NCBI GenBank assembly: GCA_040772305.1
Contig: JAXGYK010000001.1
Span: 496,001 to 560,000, forward strand
DNA: 64,000 nt
Reading direction: 5' to 3'
Source: Mesolinea sp040772305
GTDB taxonomy: Bacteria; Chloroflexota; Anaerolineae; Anaerolineales; Anaerolineaceae
The notes below the pieces were generated by a model that was not told where the DNA came from, ran no database searches, and was given only the letters and a program-made list of their open reading frames with translations. This document shows, one piece after another, positions 16,381 through 25,782 of this stretch. The translations under genes and the position numbers were made by a program. Position 1 is the first letter of the stretch, and the number at the start of each line of letters is the position of its first letter.

Positions 16381-17334
16381 TTACTTAGACCAGTCAAAAC
16401 CGAGCTGTTTTCTTCCGCGTAAATATTTATCGGCAGCGATTGCTGCTATTGCTCCATCGGCCGCAGCAATCACAGCTTGCTTGATCTGCAAACAAAGCAC
16501 ATCGCCTACTGCAAAAACCCCTGGGATTGCGGTTTGGTATTCGCTGTCTACCCGCAAACATCCGGTCTCCGAGAGTTCAAGCTGTCCTTGGAGCCAATCA
16601 GTAACAGGAACTCCCCCCTGCAAATAAACAAAAACTCCGCTCACAGCCAGTTCCTGCTCCTTCTTTCCGCGTGTCATATACCTTACTGCGCTTACCCTTT
16701 CCTTACCCAACACTTCACGTACTACCGTTCCTCGCAGTATTTCAGCATTCGGCTTTGCCTCCAATTCGGCAACCAATTCCTGAGGAGCCCGCAGTTCTGC
16801 TGCAGGTGCAATGAGGGTAACCTTGCGGGCAAATCGGGTGAGGTACAAGGCTTCTTCTACCGCTTCATCACTGCTGCCGGTGACCACAAGGTCTGTTCCT
16901 TTAAAGAAGGCCGCATCGCAAACCGCACAATAAGAAACACCGCGTCCTAAAAATTCTGCTTCGCCTTTAATCAGGTTGCTGCGTCCCATGGACCCGGTTG
17001 CAATCACCACCGCCCGTGCCTGGTACACTCCCTGGTTCCCAAAGATCAGTTTGGGTGTTGCCTTCAAATCCGCACCGATCGCCTTATCGTCAATGAATTG
17101 AGCTCCAAAACTGATAGCCTGCTTACGCATGATCGACAGCAGTTCAGCACCAGAAATTTCACCCTCGATACCAGGATAGTTGGCAATTTTGCTTGTTATT
17201 CCCAGAGCTCCGGTGGTTAGGCCCTTATCTAAAACCGCAGTTTTGAGATTTGCGCGGGCTGCATAAATTGCCGCAGTAGCTCCTGCTGGCCCTCCGCCTA
17301 CGATCACCAGGTCATAAACTTCATTTTCCTGCAT
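16381..17334 (-). CDS. Thioredoxin-reductase-like FAD-dependent oxidoreductase
   Basis: A 317-residue flavoprotein. The FAD-binding motif is IVGGGPAGATAAIYAAR; the redox-active pair is in SYCAVCDAAFF (Cys136, Cys139; usual form CATC); the C-terminal FAD motif is GVFAVGDVL. The second nucleotide-binding loop reads VVTGSSDEAVEEA instead of the usual GGGDSAxEEA, so NADPH use is uncertain and another donor such as ferredoxin is possible. The start at 17334 follows GGAGGAAAG; the Met at 17352 is less well placed. It probably reduces thioredoxin or a related disulfide protein. Confidence 0.85.
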   Translation of the reverse strand: MQENEVYDLVIVGGGPAGATAAIYAARANLKTAVLDKGLTTGALGITSKIANYPGIEGEISGAELLSIMRKQAISFGAQFIDDKAIGADLKATPKLIFGNQGVYQARAVVIATGSMGRSNLIKGEAEFLGRGVSYCAVCDAAFFKGTDLVVTGSSDEAVEEALYLTRFARKVTLIAPAAELRAPQELVAELEAKPNAEILRGTVVREVLGKERVSAVRYMTRGKKEQELAVSGVFVYLQGGVPVTDWLQGQLELSETGCLRVDSEYQTAIPGVFAVGDVLCLQIKQAVIAAADGAIAAIAADKYLRGRKQLGFDWSK

Positions 17335-17511
17335 CTTTCCTCCGCATGCCAAATGGCGTTAACATAGCTGTAGTATAAGAGTCTGGGCTGTGCCTGGCAA
17401 AAGTTTTTAGAACCTTTGCATGGGTCTAAACTTATGCTTACATATAATCGGAAACTGAAAGACAACAGTTTGAGAGTTTTTTAGAGCTACAAGCTTTTAT
17501 AAAAGGACCTT

Positions 17512-18789
17512 ATGAACAGAAAGTACTATGAGTTAAGTCAGGAAGAGAGACGAGCAATTCTTATTGAAGCAGGTCTCTCAAGCAATGAAGCTGCCAGCTA
17601 CACCGCTGATGGTGGTTTACGGACCGAGCTAGCAGAAGGGATGATCGAGAACGTCGTCGGTCTCTACAGCCTGCCCATCGGCATCGCCCAGCACTTTGTC
17701 GTTAACGGTCGTCCGGTTCTGGTTCCCATGGCCATTGAAGAGCCATCAGTTGTGGCCGGTGCTTCTTTTATGGCCAAGCTTGCCCAAGCAGGCGGTGGCT
17801 TTACCGCTTCCAGCGATGCGCCTGAAATGATCGGCCAAATCCAGATTCTTGATCTTCCGGATCCAAAGGCTAGCCAAGCCCTCATTCGAGAAAATGAAGA
17901 GGCGTTATTGCAAAGCATCAAAGGTCTGGACCCGCTTTTGGAGCAGCATGGCGGCGGTGCCCGAGCCATTGAAACCCGCCTGATCAGTGAGTCCCCGATT
18001 GGCCCTTTTTTGGTCGTCCACCTGATTTACGATGTTCGGGATGTCATGGGGGCTAATGCGGTTAACACCGCAGCAGAAAAATTAGCTCCACGCATTGAAG
18101 CATTGACCGGCGGTCGTGCGCACCTGCGGATCCTTTCCAACCTGGCAGACCGCCGCCTGGCTCGCGCGGAAGTATGTATCCCCTCCGAAGCACTTGCTTT
18201 TCAAAACTATACTGGTGCGGAAGTGCGCGACGGCATCCTGGAAGCCTACGCTTTTGCTGCGGCAGACCCTTACCGAGCGTCCACACATAATAAAGGCATC
18301 ATGAACGGCGTAGATGCGGTTGTGATCGCTACCGCGAACGACTGGCGTGCCATTGAAGCTGGAGCACACGCGTATGCAGCTCGGAATCAGCGCTATACCA
18401 GCCTGTCAGAATGGTCTAAGAATGATGCCGGTGACCTGGTGGGTAGGCTGGAAATGCCCATGGCGGTAGGAATACTGGGTGGTGCAACCCGGGTACACCC
18501 CACAGCCAAAGCAAATATTAAACTCATGGGGGTAAAAACCGCAAATGAATTAGCCGAAATTATCGTTTCGGTAGGCCTTGCTCAGAATCTGGCCGCTTTG
18601 CGGGCATTGGCAACCGAGGGCATTCAGCGCGGTCATATGAGCTTGCACGCTCGCCAGGTGGCCATAGCGGCGGGTGCTCCTCCAGAGTTTGTAAACCAAA
18701 TTGCAAAAATAATGGTAAGCGAAAAGAATATTCGAATTGACCGGGCACAGGAGATCCTGCGCCAATGGAGTAGTGAAAATTATGCATGA
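17512..18789 (+). CDS. mvaA: Hydroxymethylglutaryl-CoA reductase, class II type
   Basis: A 425-residue enzyme that reduces HMG-CoA to mevalonate (or runs in reverse), committing carbon to isoprenoids. Class II bacterial features are present: ENVVGLYSLPIGIAQHFVVNG, the catalytic Glu in IEEPSVVAGAS (about 76-77), DVRDVMGANAVNT with the catalytic Asp, the Lys in HNKGIMNGVDAV, and a late His in GHMSLHARQVA. The ATG follows AAAAGGACCTT. It is the first gene of an operon with HMG-CoA synthase (8-bp overlap) and a thiolase homologue, an order resembling archaeal mevalonate clusters. Confidence 0.95.
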   Translation: MNRKYYELSQEERRAILIEAGLSSNEAASYTADGGLRTELAEGMIENVVGLYSLPIGIAQHFVVNGRPVLVPMAIEEPSVVAGASFMAKLAQAGGGFTASSDAPEMIGQIQILDLPDPKASQALIRENEEALLQSIKGLDPLLEQHGGGARAIETRLISESPIGPFLVVHLIYDVRDVMGANAVNTAAEKLAPRIEALTGGRAHLRILSNLADRRLARAEVCIPSEALAFQNYTGAEVRDGILEAYAFAAADPYRASTHNKGIMNGVDAVVIATANDWRAIEAGAHAYAARNQRYTSLSEWSKNDAGDLVGRLEMPMAVGILGGATRVHPTAKANIKLMGVKTANELAEIIVSVGLAQNLAALRALATEGIQRGHMSLHARQVAIAAGAPPEFVNQIAKIMVSEKNIRIDRAQEILRQWSSENYA

Positions 18790-19855
18790 ACCTGCTACCA
18801 ACATCTTGCTAAAGCCTAAGATTAAGACCGGCATTATTGGGTATGGAGCATACTTGCCCAGGTACCGTTTGCCTGCAAAAGAAGTGGCTCGCATTTGGGG
18901 CGGCAATGAAGAAGGTTTGCCTATTACTGAAAAAGCAGTCGCCGGCCTGGATGAAGATGTCATCACCATGTCTATTGAAGCGGCCCGCAATGCACTGGCC
19001 AGAGCAGGAATTGATCCACAGGAGCTTCGAGCGGTTTGGGTCGGCTCCGAAAGTCACCCATACGCTGTTAAACCTTCCGGAACAGTGGTTGCCGAAGCGA
19101 TCGGTGCATCCCAAAACATTTCCAGCGGGGACTGGGAGTTTGCCTGTAAAGCCGGCAGCGAGGCTATGGTAGCAGCCATGGGTTTAGTGGGCAGCGGTAT
19201 GGGCCGTTATGCACTGGCAATTGGGATGGACACAGCTCAGGGCAAACCAGGTGACGCCTTGGAGTACACCGCAGCCAGCGGGGGTGCAGCCTACATTCTG
19301 GGCCCGGCTGCTGAAAGCATGGTTGAGATAGAAGCTGCTTACTCCTTTGTTTCGGACACACCGGATTTTTGGCGCAGGGCACATGCCATTTACCCGGAGC
19401 ACGGCCAGCGCTTTACCGGCGAACCAGCTTATTTCGAACACGTTGGCAGCTCAGCCCGCACAATCATGGAGCAAATGGGCCTTTCGCCTGCCGACTTTGC
19501 CTACGCTGTCTTTCATCAGCCGAATGCTAAGTTTCCACAACGCATTGCCAAGATGCTGGGCTTTTCGCGCCAACAAATTGAGACTGGTTTGCTCTCACCC
19601 CGTATTGGCAACACCTACTCTGGCGCAGCACTGATCGGCCTTTCAGCAGTGCTGGATATTGCGCAACCAGGTGATCGCATCCTGATGACTTCGTATGGTT
19701 CGGGTGCTGGTTCCGATTCTTTTGTGCTCAAGGTTCGCAAACCTCTGCTGGAGCGCCGCGATAAAGCAGCCTCCACCGAAGCGTATATTGCTCGCCGCAC
19801 TGAAATCGACTACGCCACCTACCTGCGCTACCGCTCAGAGGTAAAAACCAAATGA
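18782..19855 (+). CDS. Hydroxymethylglutaryl-CoA synthase (archaeal-like)
   Basis: A 357-residue condensing enzyme that joins acetyl-CoA and acetoacetyl-CoA into HMG-CoA. It matches the archaeal branch: IIGYGAYLPRYRL at the N-terminus, acidic pair near DEDV (57-60), WVGSESHPYAVKPSG, the nucleophile Cys122 in EFACKAGSEAM, and VFHQPNAKFPQR with the catalytic His. The C-terminal SYGSGAGSDSF loop is typical. The start at 18782 (MHEPATN) overlaps mvaA by 8 bp and the stop overlaps the thiolase start by 4 bp. No DUF35 partner gene, usual in archaeal clusters, is seen here. Confidence 0.92.
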   Translation: MHEPATNILLKPKIKTGIIGYGAYLPRYRLPAKEVARIWGGNEEGLPITEKAVAGLDEDVITMSIEAARNALARAGIDPQELRAVWVGSESHPYAVKPSGTVVAEAIGASQNISSGDWEFACKAGSEAMVAAMGLVGSGMGRYALAIGMDTAQGKPGDALEYTAASGGAAYILGPAAESMVEIEAAYSFVSDTPDFWRRAHAIYPEHGQRFTGEPAYFEHVGSSARTIMEQMGLSPADFAYAVFHQPNAKFPQRIAKMLGFSRQQIETGLLSPRIGNTYSGAALIGLSAVLDIAQPGDRILMTSYGSGAGSDSFVLKVRKPLLERRDKAASTEAYIARRTEIDYATYLRYRSEVKTK

Positions 19856-21036
19856 CCTTCAATTACAGCGTACCTCAGGTGGTCATCGCTGGGATTGGAA
19901 TGCTCCCGGTAGGCGAACATTGGCAGCTCTCACTGCGCAGTATGGCCGTTCAGGCCATACGCCTGGCCATGACCGATGCCCCTGCTTTGGAGCAGCCACA
20001 GGCCCTGTTTATCGGAAGTATGCTGTCCAGCTCTGCTTCTCATCAGGCAAACATGGCGGCCTTGGTGGCCGAATACGCTAATTTAGTGGGTATAGAAGGT
20101 ATGACGGTTGAAGCAGCGGAAGCCAGCAGCGGAGCAGCCTTGCGTCAGGCACAGCTTGCCATCCAGAGCGGATTTATTGACTCGGCCATCGTTCTCGGCG
20201 TAGAAAAAGTGACCGATTATCCCTCCCAAGATTTGGATGCGCTCATTGCCCGCAGCCTGGATAGTGACTACGAATCTGCTGTTGGGCTCACCCCGCCCGC
20301 CCAGGCTGCTCTGCTGATGCAGCGCTACATTAGTGAGTATTCTCCCTCACCTGAGGCCTTGGCGGCCTTTCCCATCCTTGCCCATGCCAATGCAGTAGCG
20401 AACCCCCTGGCCATGTACCGTAAGCCAGTCTCCCTGCAAGCCTGCCTTCAGACGCCCCCCCAGGTTGGCCCTTTCAATCTTTACCACATGGCCCCTTATG
20501 CAGATGGCGCTGCCGCGCTGCTGCTGACTCGCGCTGATAAACTTCCGCCGGAACACCGTAAACGTGCCGTCAAAATCACAGCCTCTTCACTCATCAGCGG
20601 CCGGCTCGCCCTGCACGACCGAACCGATCCCCTCTTTTTCGATGCCGCCGCAGTGAGTGTTCAGGAGGCCTGTAAGGCCGCGGGGCTCACCATCGCAGAT
20701 ATGGACTTTTTTGAGTACCACGATGCCACTACCCTGCATGCCCTGCTCTCTCTCGAAGCAGCTGGTTTTGCACACCGCGGCCAGGCTTGGCAGCTGGCTA
20801 TGAATGGCACCCTCAGCCATGACGGTGCCCTGCCCTGTGTCACCATGGGGGGCTGTAAAGCACGAGGATACCCCCTGGGAGCCAGCGGCGCATATCAACT
20901 TGCCGAGGCTGTGCTGCAATTGCGCGGTGAAGCCGGCAACTGTCAAATCCAACACGCCAACCGGGCTTTGGTTCAAAACCTTGGGGGTACTGGCACAACC
21001 GCTGTAACAACCATCCTTGAAGGGCCCAGCGTATAG
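19852..21036 (+). CDS. Thiolase homologue lacking the nucleophilic cysteine
   Basis: A 394-residue protein with the fold and length of archaeal acetyl-CoA acetyltransferases (SCP-x-like thiolases), encoded in the mevalonate operon. The loop that normally reads AACASGG reads AAEASSG here, with Glu90 at the position of the nucleophilic Cys. The GHPxGATG segment reads GYPLGASG (Tyr340 for His), while EYHDATTLHALL keeps another active-site His and a new Cys335 occurs in GGCKARG. Thus two key residues of the usual mechanism are missing. It may be a structural partner that channels acetoacetyl-CoA to HMG-CoA synthase, or use other chemistry. The sequence is otherwise well preserved and not obviously a pseudogene. 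Confidence 0.85.
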   Translation: MTFNYSVPQVVIAGIGMLPVGEHWQLSLRSMAVQAIRLAMTDAPALEQPQALFIGSMLSSSASHQANMAALVAEYANLVGIEGMTVEAAEASSGAALRQAQLAIQSGFIDSAIVLGVEKVTDYPSQDLDALIARSLDSDYESAVGLTPPAQAALLMQRYISEYSPSPEALAAFPILAHANAVANPLAMYRKPVSLQACLQTPPQVGPFNLYHMAPYADGAAALLLTRADKLPPEHRKRAVKITASSLISGRLALHDRTDPLFFDAAAVSVQEACKAAGLTIADMDFFEYHDATTLHALLSLEAAGFAHRGQAWQLAMNGTLSHDGALPCVTMGGCKARGYPLGASGAYQLAEAVLQLRGEAGNCQIQHANRALVQNLGGTGTTAVTTILEGPSV

Positions 21037-21449
21037 CAGCTCCGGTTTGCTAAGGTAGGATTAATCGGTTCTTTCCATTGTTTTGCGTTCACATCTTTTG
21101 TGCATGACCGCGATTTTTTGCGTCTTGCATGATAAAGGCATCAACGACCTCAGCGAATTTCGCAGCCCCTCAGTCAGGAACAAGCACACAATAATGATAT
21201 ATGGAAGGCCACCCGCCTGAAGCTTTGACCTGCAGCATACGAAGTGTTCCAACACATCCCTTAAGAGAATAAAAAGAACATGAAATCTTTTGGAAAAGCA
21301 GAAATCTAAGAGCTGTTAAATGCCCATTTAAATATATAATAAAAAATTGCTGCGCTGCTAACTTATCGGGCTGTCGCACAGTGACTTCGTTGAATTGCAG
21401 ATTATTACAGTTTACTGATGGCTTACCATCACATTGGGGAGAAAGATCT
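21037..21449. other. Intergenic region before the LRR lipoproteins
   Basis: 413 bp without a convincing gene. The left part is mixed and the right part AT-rich, with a TATAAT at 21335-21340 that could serve the LRR lipoprotein genes, but no good -35 was found. The short frames here on the minus strand lack ribosome-binding sites. Confidence 0.5.
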
Positions 21450-23006
21450 ATGAAACGCATTCAGTCAATTTTGCTTGTCATCGCACTTACAATCCTGCTC
21501 GCGGCGTGTTCAACCCTGCCTGTTGAACAGACCAAGGCACCACAAGAGAACCAGCCCGCACCACAAGTGACCCCGCCCGCGCCGCAACAGAATCCGCCTA
21601 CTCCGGAATCACAGAAAATGGTCGTGTTTGCCGACCCAACGCTCGAAGCGATGGTGTGTGAGGCGATGGGCAAGCCGATATGCGGTATTACCCTTGCAGA
21701 AGCTGAAGCACTAACCACCCTGGACCTCAGCTTTGAATGGCGTCAGCATTTTTCCGGCACGGAGCCAATCCGGGATATCGGAGGGCTGGAACATTTCATC
21801 AACCTCAAATACCTCGATCTCTCCGATCACGCGATCACTGACCTCACGCCGCTCGCTGGGCTTAATAAGCTTACCCTGCTGGCATTGGGCGGCAACCCGA
21901 TTGCGGATATCGCGCCGCTTGCGAACCTCACCAGCCTTGAATTTCTCATGCTGAACAACTCGGCAATAACCGATGCAACGCCGCTTGCAGGGCTGACGAA
22001 CCTCAAACGGCTTTATTTGGCAGGCTGCGAGCTGGACTACTTCCCTTTGGCAGATATTTACCCTAATCTCGAAGATAAGGATTTTGTCATACCCTCTACC
22101 CTTACCGAGCTTGGATTCTATATGCATTATGAACAATATGAACAAAAGGAGGCACGCTTTGATACGGATCAGGTTTCCGTACGCATCAACCACAGTGAAT
22201 GGGGCGATTTCTTCATGGAAGGGATGTGGAAAAACAACGTCCGCACCGTGTTCGGAACAGATACTTATAAAGTGGATATCGGTTACAGCCCGGAGAACGA
22301 CGCTTATATGGTCCTGGCAAATAAGGATGGCGAATGGGCGGTCAACTATGTGTATACCGTTGCTGACGGCAGCTTCAGCTTTGAGGTTGGAGACAGGGCG
22401 AGCTCCGAGAGGGTTATCCGCGAAATATTCCCCGATGCCGCCGAAGAAGGGGACCTTCTGCTCGTGCCCATCCGCTTCCATACCGACGCGCTTCAAAGCA
22501 CCCTTGGCATAACTGCCAACAAGCTCATTGAACTGCCCTTCGAGACCTTATCACTCAACAGTCTGGGATTTGTTGAAAGCGAGGAGGTTCACGGCTATCT
22601 CTACGCTCATAATGAACAGGGGGATTGTTTCGACGTAGCGATCCATGATCCCAAACAAGAAGCGTGGGAGTTTGGCGGCGATGTTTCCTTCTTTACGCCT
22701 CTGAGCGAGGAATATCGCGTTGTAGTCTTCTATCATATTGATGAGAAACAGTTCACTGTAAGATTAGATGACAACAAGCTCGGCGGTGCGGAATATCATT
22801 ACTTAGTCGACAGCCAGGAGCTCGTCGATATATGGTGCAGCGAAAAGGACCTGTCAGTCGAACAGTACCTCAGGAAGGCGATTAACGATCCGGCGATTAC
22901 GGATACTTACGATGTCTATCATTATGCGATAAAGCAGATGGCATTAACCGTGGAGGATACATTCGGCATGGGCATAGAGGAGCTTTACGCCCTGTCGGAA
23001 CAGTAA
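21450..23006 (+). CDS. Leucine-rich-repeat lipoprotein 1
   Basis: A 518-residue surface lipoprotein. Signal peptide and lipobox (LLAACS) are followed by a Pro/Gln linker, then an internalin-like repeat region (about 105-205) with 22-residue units such as LKYLDLSDHAITDLTPLAGL and LTLLALGGNPIADIAPLANL. The remaining 300 residues have no repeats that I recognise; they are rich in aromatic and acidic residues and end MGIEELYALSEQ. The start at 21450 is preceded by GGGGAGAAAGATCT. It is a tandem duplicate of the next gene. LRR proteins usually bind other proteins; partner unknown. Confidence 0.85.
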   Translation: MKRIQSILLVIALTILLAACSTLPVEQTKAPQENQPAPQVTPPAPQQNPPTPESQKMVVFADPTLEAMVCEAMGKPICGITLAEAEALTTLDLSFEWRQHFSGTEPIRDIGGLEHFINLKYLDLSDHAITDLTPLAGLNKLTLLALGGNPIADIAPLANLTSLEFLMLNNSAITDATPLAGLTNLKRLYLAGCELDYFPLADIYPNLEDKDFVIPSTLTELGFYMHYEQYEQKEARFDTDQVSVRINHSEWGDFFMEGMWKNNVRTVFGTDTYKVDIGYSPENDAYMVLANKDGEWAVNYVYTVADGSFSFEVGDRASSERVIREIFPDAAEEGDLLLVPIRFHTDALQSTLGITANKLIELPFETLSLNSLGFVESEEVHGYLYAHNEQGDCFDVAIHDPKQEAWEFGGDVSFFTPLSEEYRVVVFYHIDEKQFTVRLDDNKLGGAEYHYLVDSQELVDIWCSEKDLSVEQYLRKAINDPAITDTYDVYHYAIKQMALTVEDTFGMGIEELYALSEQ

Positions 23007-23067
23007 GACCAGGCGTAGCCTGTGGCTTTGGACGATTGGCTTTCCATCGGATTGGGGAGAATGAGCT

Positions 23068-24633
23068 ATGAAACGCATTCTGTCAACATTGCTTGTCATC
23101 GCAGTTACAATCCTGCTCGCGGCGTGTTCAAGCCTGCCTCTTGAACAGACCCAGGCATCACAGGAGAACCCGCCCGCGCCGCAAGAGAATCCGCCCACGC
23201 CGGAATCACAGGAAATAGTCGTGTTTGCCGACCCAATACTCGAGGCAATGGTGAGTGCCGCAATGAGCAAGCCGATGGGCGGTATCACCGTTGCGGAGGC
23301 CAAAGCTGTCACAACTCTGGATCTTGGCTTTGAATGGCGGCAGCATGTTCCCGATGCAGAGCCTATCCGGGATATCGGCGGTCTGGAACATTTCATCAAC
23401 CTCGAATACCTCGATCTCTCCGATCATGCGATCACTGACCTTACGCCGCTCGCGGGTCTCACCAGGCTCACCGTATTGGTGCTGGGCGGCAACCCGATTG
23501 CGGATATCGCGCCGCTGGCTGGGCTGACCGGTCTCAAAATGCTGATCCTGACCGACTGCGCGGCGCAGGACTACAGCCCGCTTGCGCATCTCACCAGCCT
23601 TGAATTTCTCATGCTGAACAACTCGGCAATAACCGACGCAGCGCCACTTGCGGCGCTGACAAACCTGAAAAGGCTCTATCTGGCAGGCTGTGCATTGTAC
23701 TATTCTCCCTTGGCGGACATTTATACCAATCTCGAAGACAAGGATTTCGTCATACCCTCCACCCTTACCGAGCTAGGATTTATCATGAACTACGATAATC
23801 ATCAGGCTGAGTATCAGGGCGAGGATTTCGATCTGCGCATCAACCATGACAAATGGGGCTTTTCCGGGGAAGAATGGACGCAAAACGTGGTTATGCTGGT
23901 TTTCGAAGAGAACATTTATAAGGTTTACATTGGTTACTATCCGGCGGAGGACCTTTATGTGGTCCAGGCACATACGGGTAATGGAATGCCAGTGAACTAT
24001 ATCTATATCTGCGCCAAGAGAAGCTACTACAATATTGAGGAAAGAGAAAGTTTCGAGCAGCATATTCGCGCGATATTTCCCGATGCTGCCGAAGATGGAG
24101 ACCTTCTCTGGGTGCCCATCCGTTTTCTTGACAACACGCTTCAAAGCGCCTTCGGCATGACTGCTGAAGAGTTATTCGATCTGCCTTTTGCTCCGCCCTC
24201 GCTCACACTGTTTGGCTTCGTCCCGCTCGAGAACAACACAGCATACGCCTGGGGTCTTCAGGAGCCACACGACATAAATTTAACTATTTACAGGCCGGAA
24301 TGGGGTCCAGCCTCCGACGGTCAGAGCGTGGAGTTCTACAACGACGATTTGAACGGCTATCAGCTGCTGATTTACTATTTTGCCAATGAGGGCAAATACC
24401 ATCTTGCTTTGTTTAAGCACGGGACGAAGATTGGCAATTTTGATTCTTATCCTAAGGAGGACAAGTTCGGCTGGGAGTATCCCGATATTGAGACAGTGCG
24501 GCAGACCTTCAATGCGGTCTTCAACACCGATGGAGACGCTTTTTTCCACGCGCCGCTCGACTACTTTGATCAGTTCCTCCAGGAACATTTCGGCATGGGC
24601 GTTGACGAGCTTTACGCGCTCCCGGAACGATGA
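23068..24633 (+). CDS. Leucine-rich-repeat lipoprotein 2
   Basis: A 521-residue paralogue of the preceding gene. It shares nearly the same signal peptide (MKRILSTLLVIAVTILLAACS), linker and LRR block, with one extra repeat (LKMLILTDCAAQDYSPLAHL), and then diverges strongly in its C-terminal half while keeping short common motifs (IFPDAAEDGDLLWVPIRF, FGMGVDELYALPER). The ribosome-binding region (GGGGAGAATGAGCT) and about 35 bp upstream also resemble the first gene, so the duplication unit included the leader. The pattern, conserved scaffold and diverged tail, suggests different ligands for each protein. Confidence 0.85.
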   Translation: MKRILSTLLVIAVTILLAACSSLPLEQTQASQENPPAPQENPPTPESQEIVVFADPILEAMVSAAMSKPMGGITVAEAKAVTTLDLGFEWRQHVPDAEPIRDIGGLEHFINLEYLDLSDHAITDLTPLAGLTRLTVLVLGGNPIADIAPLAGLTGLKMLILTDCAAQDYSPLAHLTSLEFLMLNNSAITDAAPLAALTNLKRLYLAGCALYYSPLADIYTNLEDKDFVIPSTLTELGFIMNYDNHQAEYQGEDFDLRINHDKWGFSGEEWTQNVVMLVFEENIYKVYIGYYPAEDLYVVQAHTGNGMPVNYIYICAKRSYYNIEERESFEQHIRAIFPDAAEDGDLLWVPIRFLDNTLQSAFGMTAEELFDLPFAPPSLTLFGFVPLENNTAYAWGLQEPHDINLTIYRPEWGPASDGQSVEFYNDDLNGYQLLIYYFANEGKYHLALFKHGTKIGNFDSYPKEDKFGWEYPDIETVRQTFNAVFNTDGDAFFHAPLDYFDQFLQEHFGMGVDELYALPER

Positions 24634-25101
24634 TGCCGGCAGCAGATGCTGCTGACTCTGGGCAGTCAGCAGATTGAGGGCTTGCTTGCCCTGGATCACA
24701 TCAGGCACAACAGGCTGGATTTATCCATGGCGGAGCGGAGCGCTGTTCACCTGGGCCATTGACCTTCGCTGCCTGTTTCGCTGGCTTAGCTTATGCTTAA
24801 CTTTCGCATAGCCGTATAAAACAAGCTTTGCATCTCAGCAGGCCCTTGGAAATCACAAACTCCCGCTTCGGTGTCCGGCTGAACGAAAAATCATTAGAAC
24901 GCCAGGCTTTCTCTATTCCTTGAGGGCGAGAAAAACCCGCCCTTCTGCTTTAAAAAAGCAGCCTTGCGGATAATCCCCTGCCCCAAACATGGCAGGGATT
25001 TGCCAAGAGAAGATCATTAATGTTAAATAAGTTTGGCAAGGCGGTTTTTCCAAAACTCCCTTATACTAGTCCTAAGCAGCACCTGAGCGGGAGGCAGAAT
25101 T
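24634..25101. other. Intergenic region with three short hairpins
   Basis: 468 bp with no gene that I can support. Three inverted repeats lie near its end: AGGGCG/CGCCCT at 24923-24943, CTGCTTT/AAAGCAG at 24945-24961 and CCCTGCC/GGCAGGG at 24976-24997. Any could end the LRR transcript, though none has a plus-strand T-run. A short open frame ending near 24762 lacks a start signal. Confidence 0.45.
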
Positions 25102-25674
25102 TTGCGGCGCACCCTATGTTTATGCCTGTTCTTATCTGTGTTTCTGGCAGCTTGCGTAAGTTCGCCGGCCGACTTACAGCGCCAGGGCCTCATCCCCACC
25201 AGCATCCCCGGTTTAGCAGACACGCAAATTCCCCCCAGCTTAACTCCCCAAAAAGCGCCTGCCACCGCCGCATCTGCCGGATTGCCCAGCCCCTTGCCCA
25301 GCAAAACCCTTGCGTCTGCCGCATCAGCCACGCAGGCAGGCCTCACAACTGCTACTCCAACGCTCACCCCAACGAGTACGATGCTTCCTGACCCAACCGC
25401 ATTTACGCCCCTGGCCCAGGCCCCTGCATTGGCAACTGCTGCTCCGGTAGTTTCTGGTTTTATCGGAGGCGTCTCGGCCTGCCCGCAAGGCTGTCTGGAA
25501 ATGCTGCCGGGCTGTGAGATTAAGGGCAACATTAATAATAAGGGCGTCAAAATATATCATGTCCCGGGCAGCACCTGGTACACGCGCACCAAGATCAGTC
25601 CGGAAAAAGGGGAACGCTGGTTCTGTACCACACAGGAAGCCGAAGCCAACGGCTGGCGCGCGCCTTACAACTAG
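25102..25674 (+). CDS. Lipoprotein with C-terminal SNase-associated domain
   Basis: A 190-residue lipoprotein: signal peptide ending FLAACVS, a long Ala/Thr/Pro-rich linker (about 25-115), and a compact C-terminal domain of about 50 residues starting GCEIKGNINNKG and including KIYHVPGSTWYTRTKI, GERWFC and EANGWRAP. This small domain is often found at the end of secreted thermonuclease-like proteins and alone; its function is not established. Two cysteines (CPQGC) precede it. The TTG start at 25102 follows GGGAGG at eight bases. Confidence 0.75.
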   Translation: MRRTLCLCLFLSVFLAACVSSPADLQRQGLIPTSIPGLADTQIPPSLTPQKAPATAASAGLPSPLPSKTLASAASATQAGLTTATPTLTPTSTMLPDPTAFTPLAQAPALATAAPVVSGFIGGVSACPQGCLEMLPGCEIKGNINNKGVKIYHVPGSTWYTRTKISPEKGERWFCTTQEAEANGWRAPYN

Positions 25675-25726
25675 CCTGTCCTTCCCTGCTAAAAGCGAAA
25701 ACACCTTATACATCAAATTCTTAGCC

Positions 25727-25774
25727 TTGACAGCCTAACAAGTGTTAGCTAAAATAAACCTAACGATTGTTAGG
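25727..25774 (+). promoter_or_regulatory. Promoter with two TetR operators
   Basis: TTGACA (25727-25732), 17-nt spacer, TAAAAT (25750-25755). A palindrome CCTAAC-N4-GTTAGC fills the spacer (25734-25749) and a second, CCTAAC-N4-GTTAGG, lies just after the -10 (25759-25774). A repressor bound here would block polymerase, so the TetR gene that follows is probably autoregulated. Confidence 0.85.
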
Positions 25775-25782
25775 TGATGATA

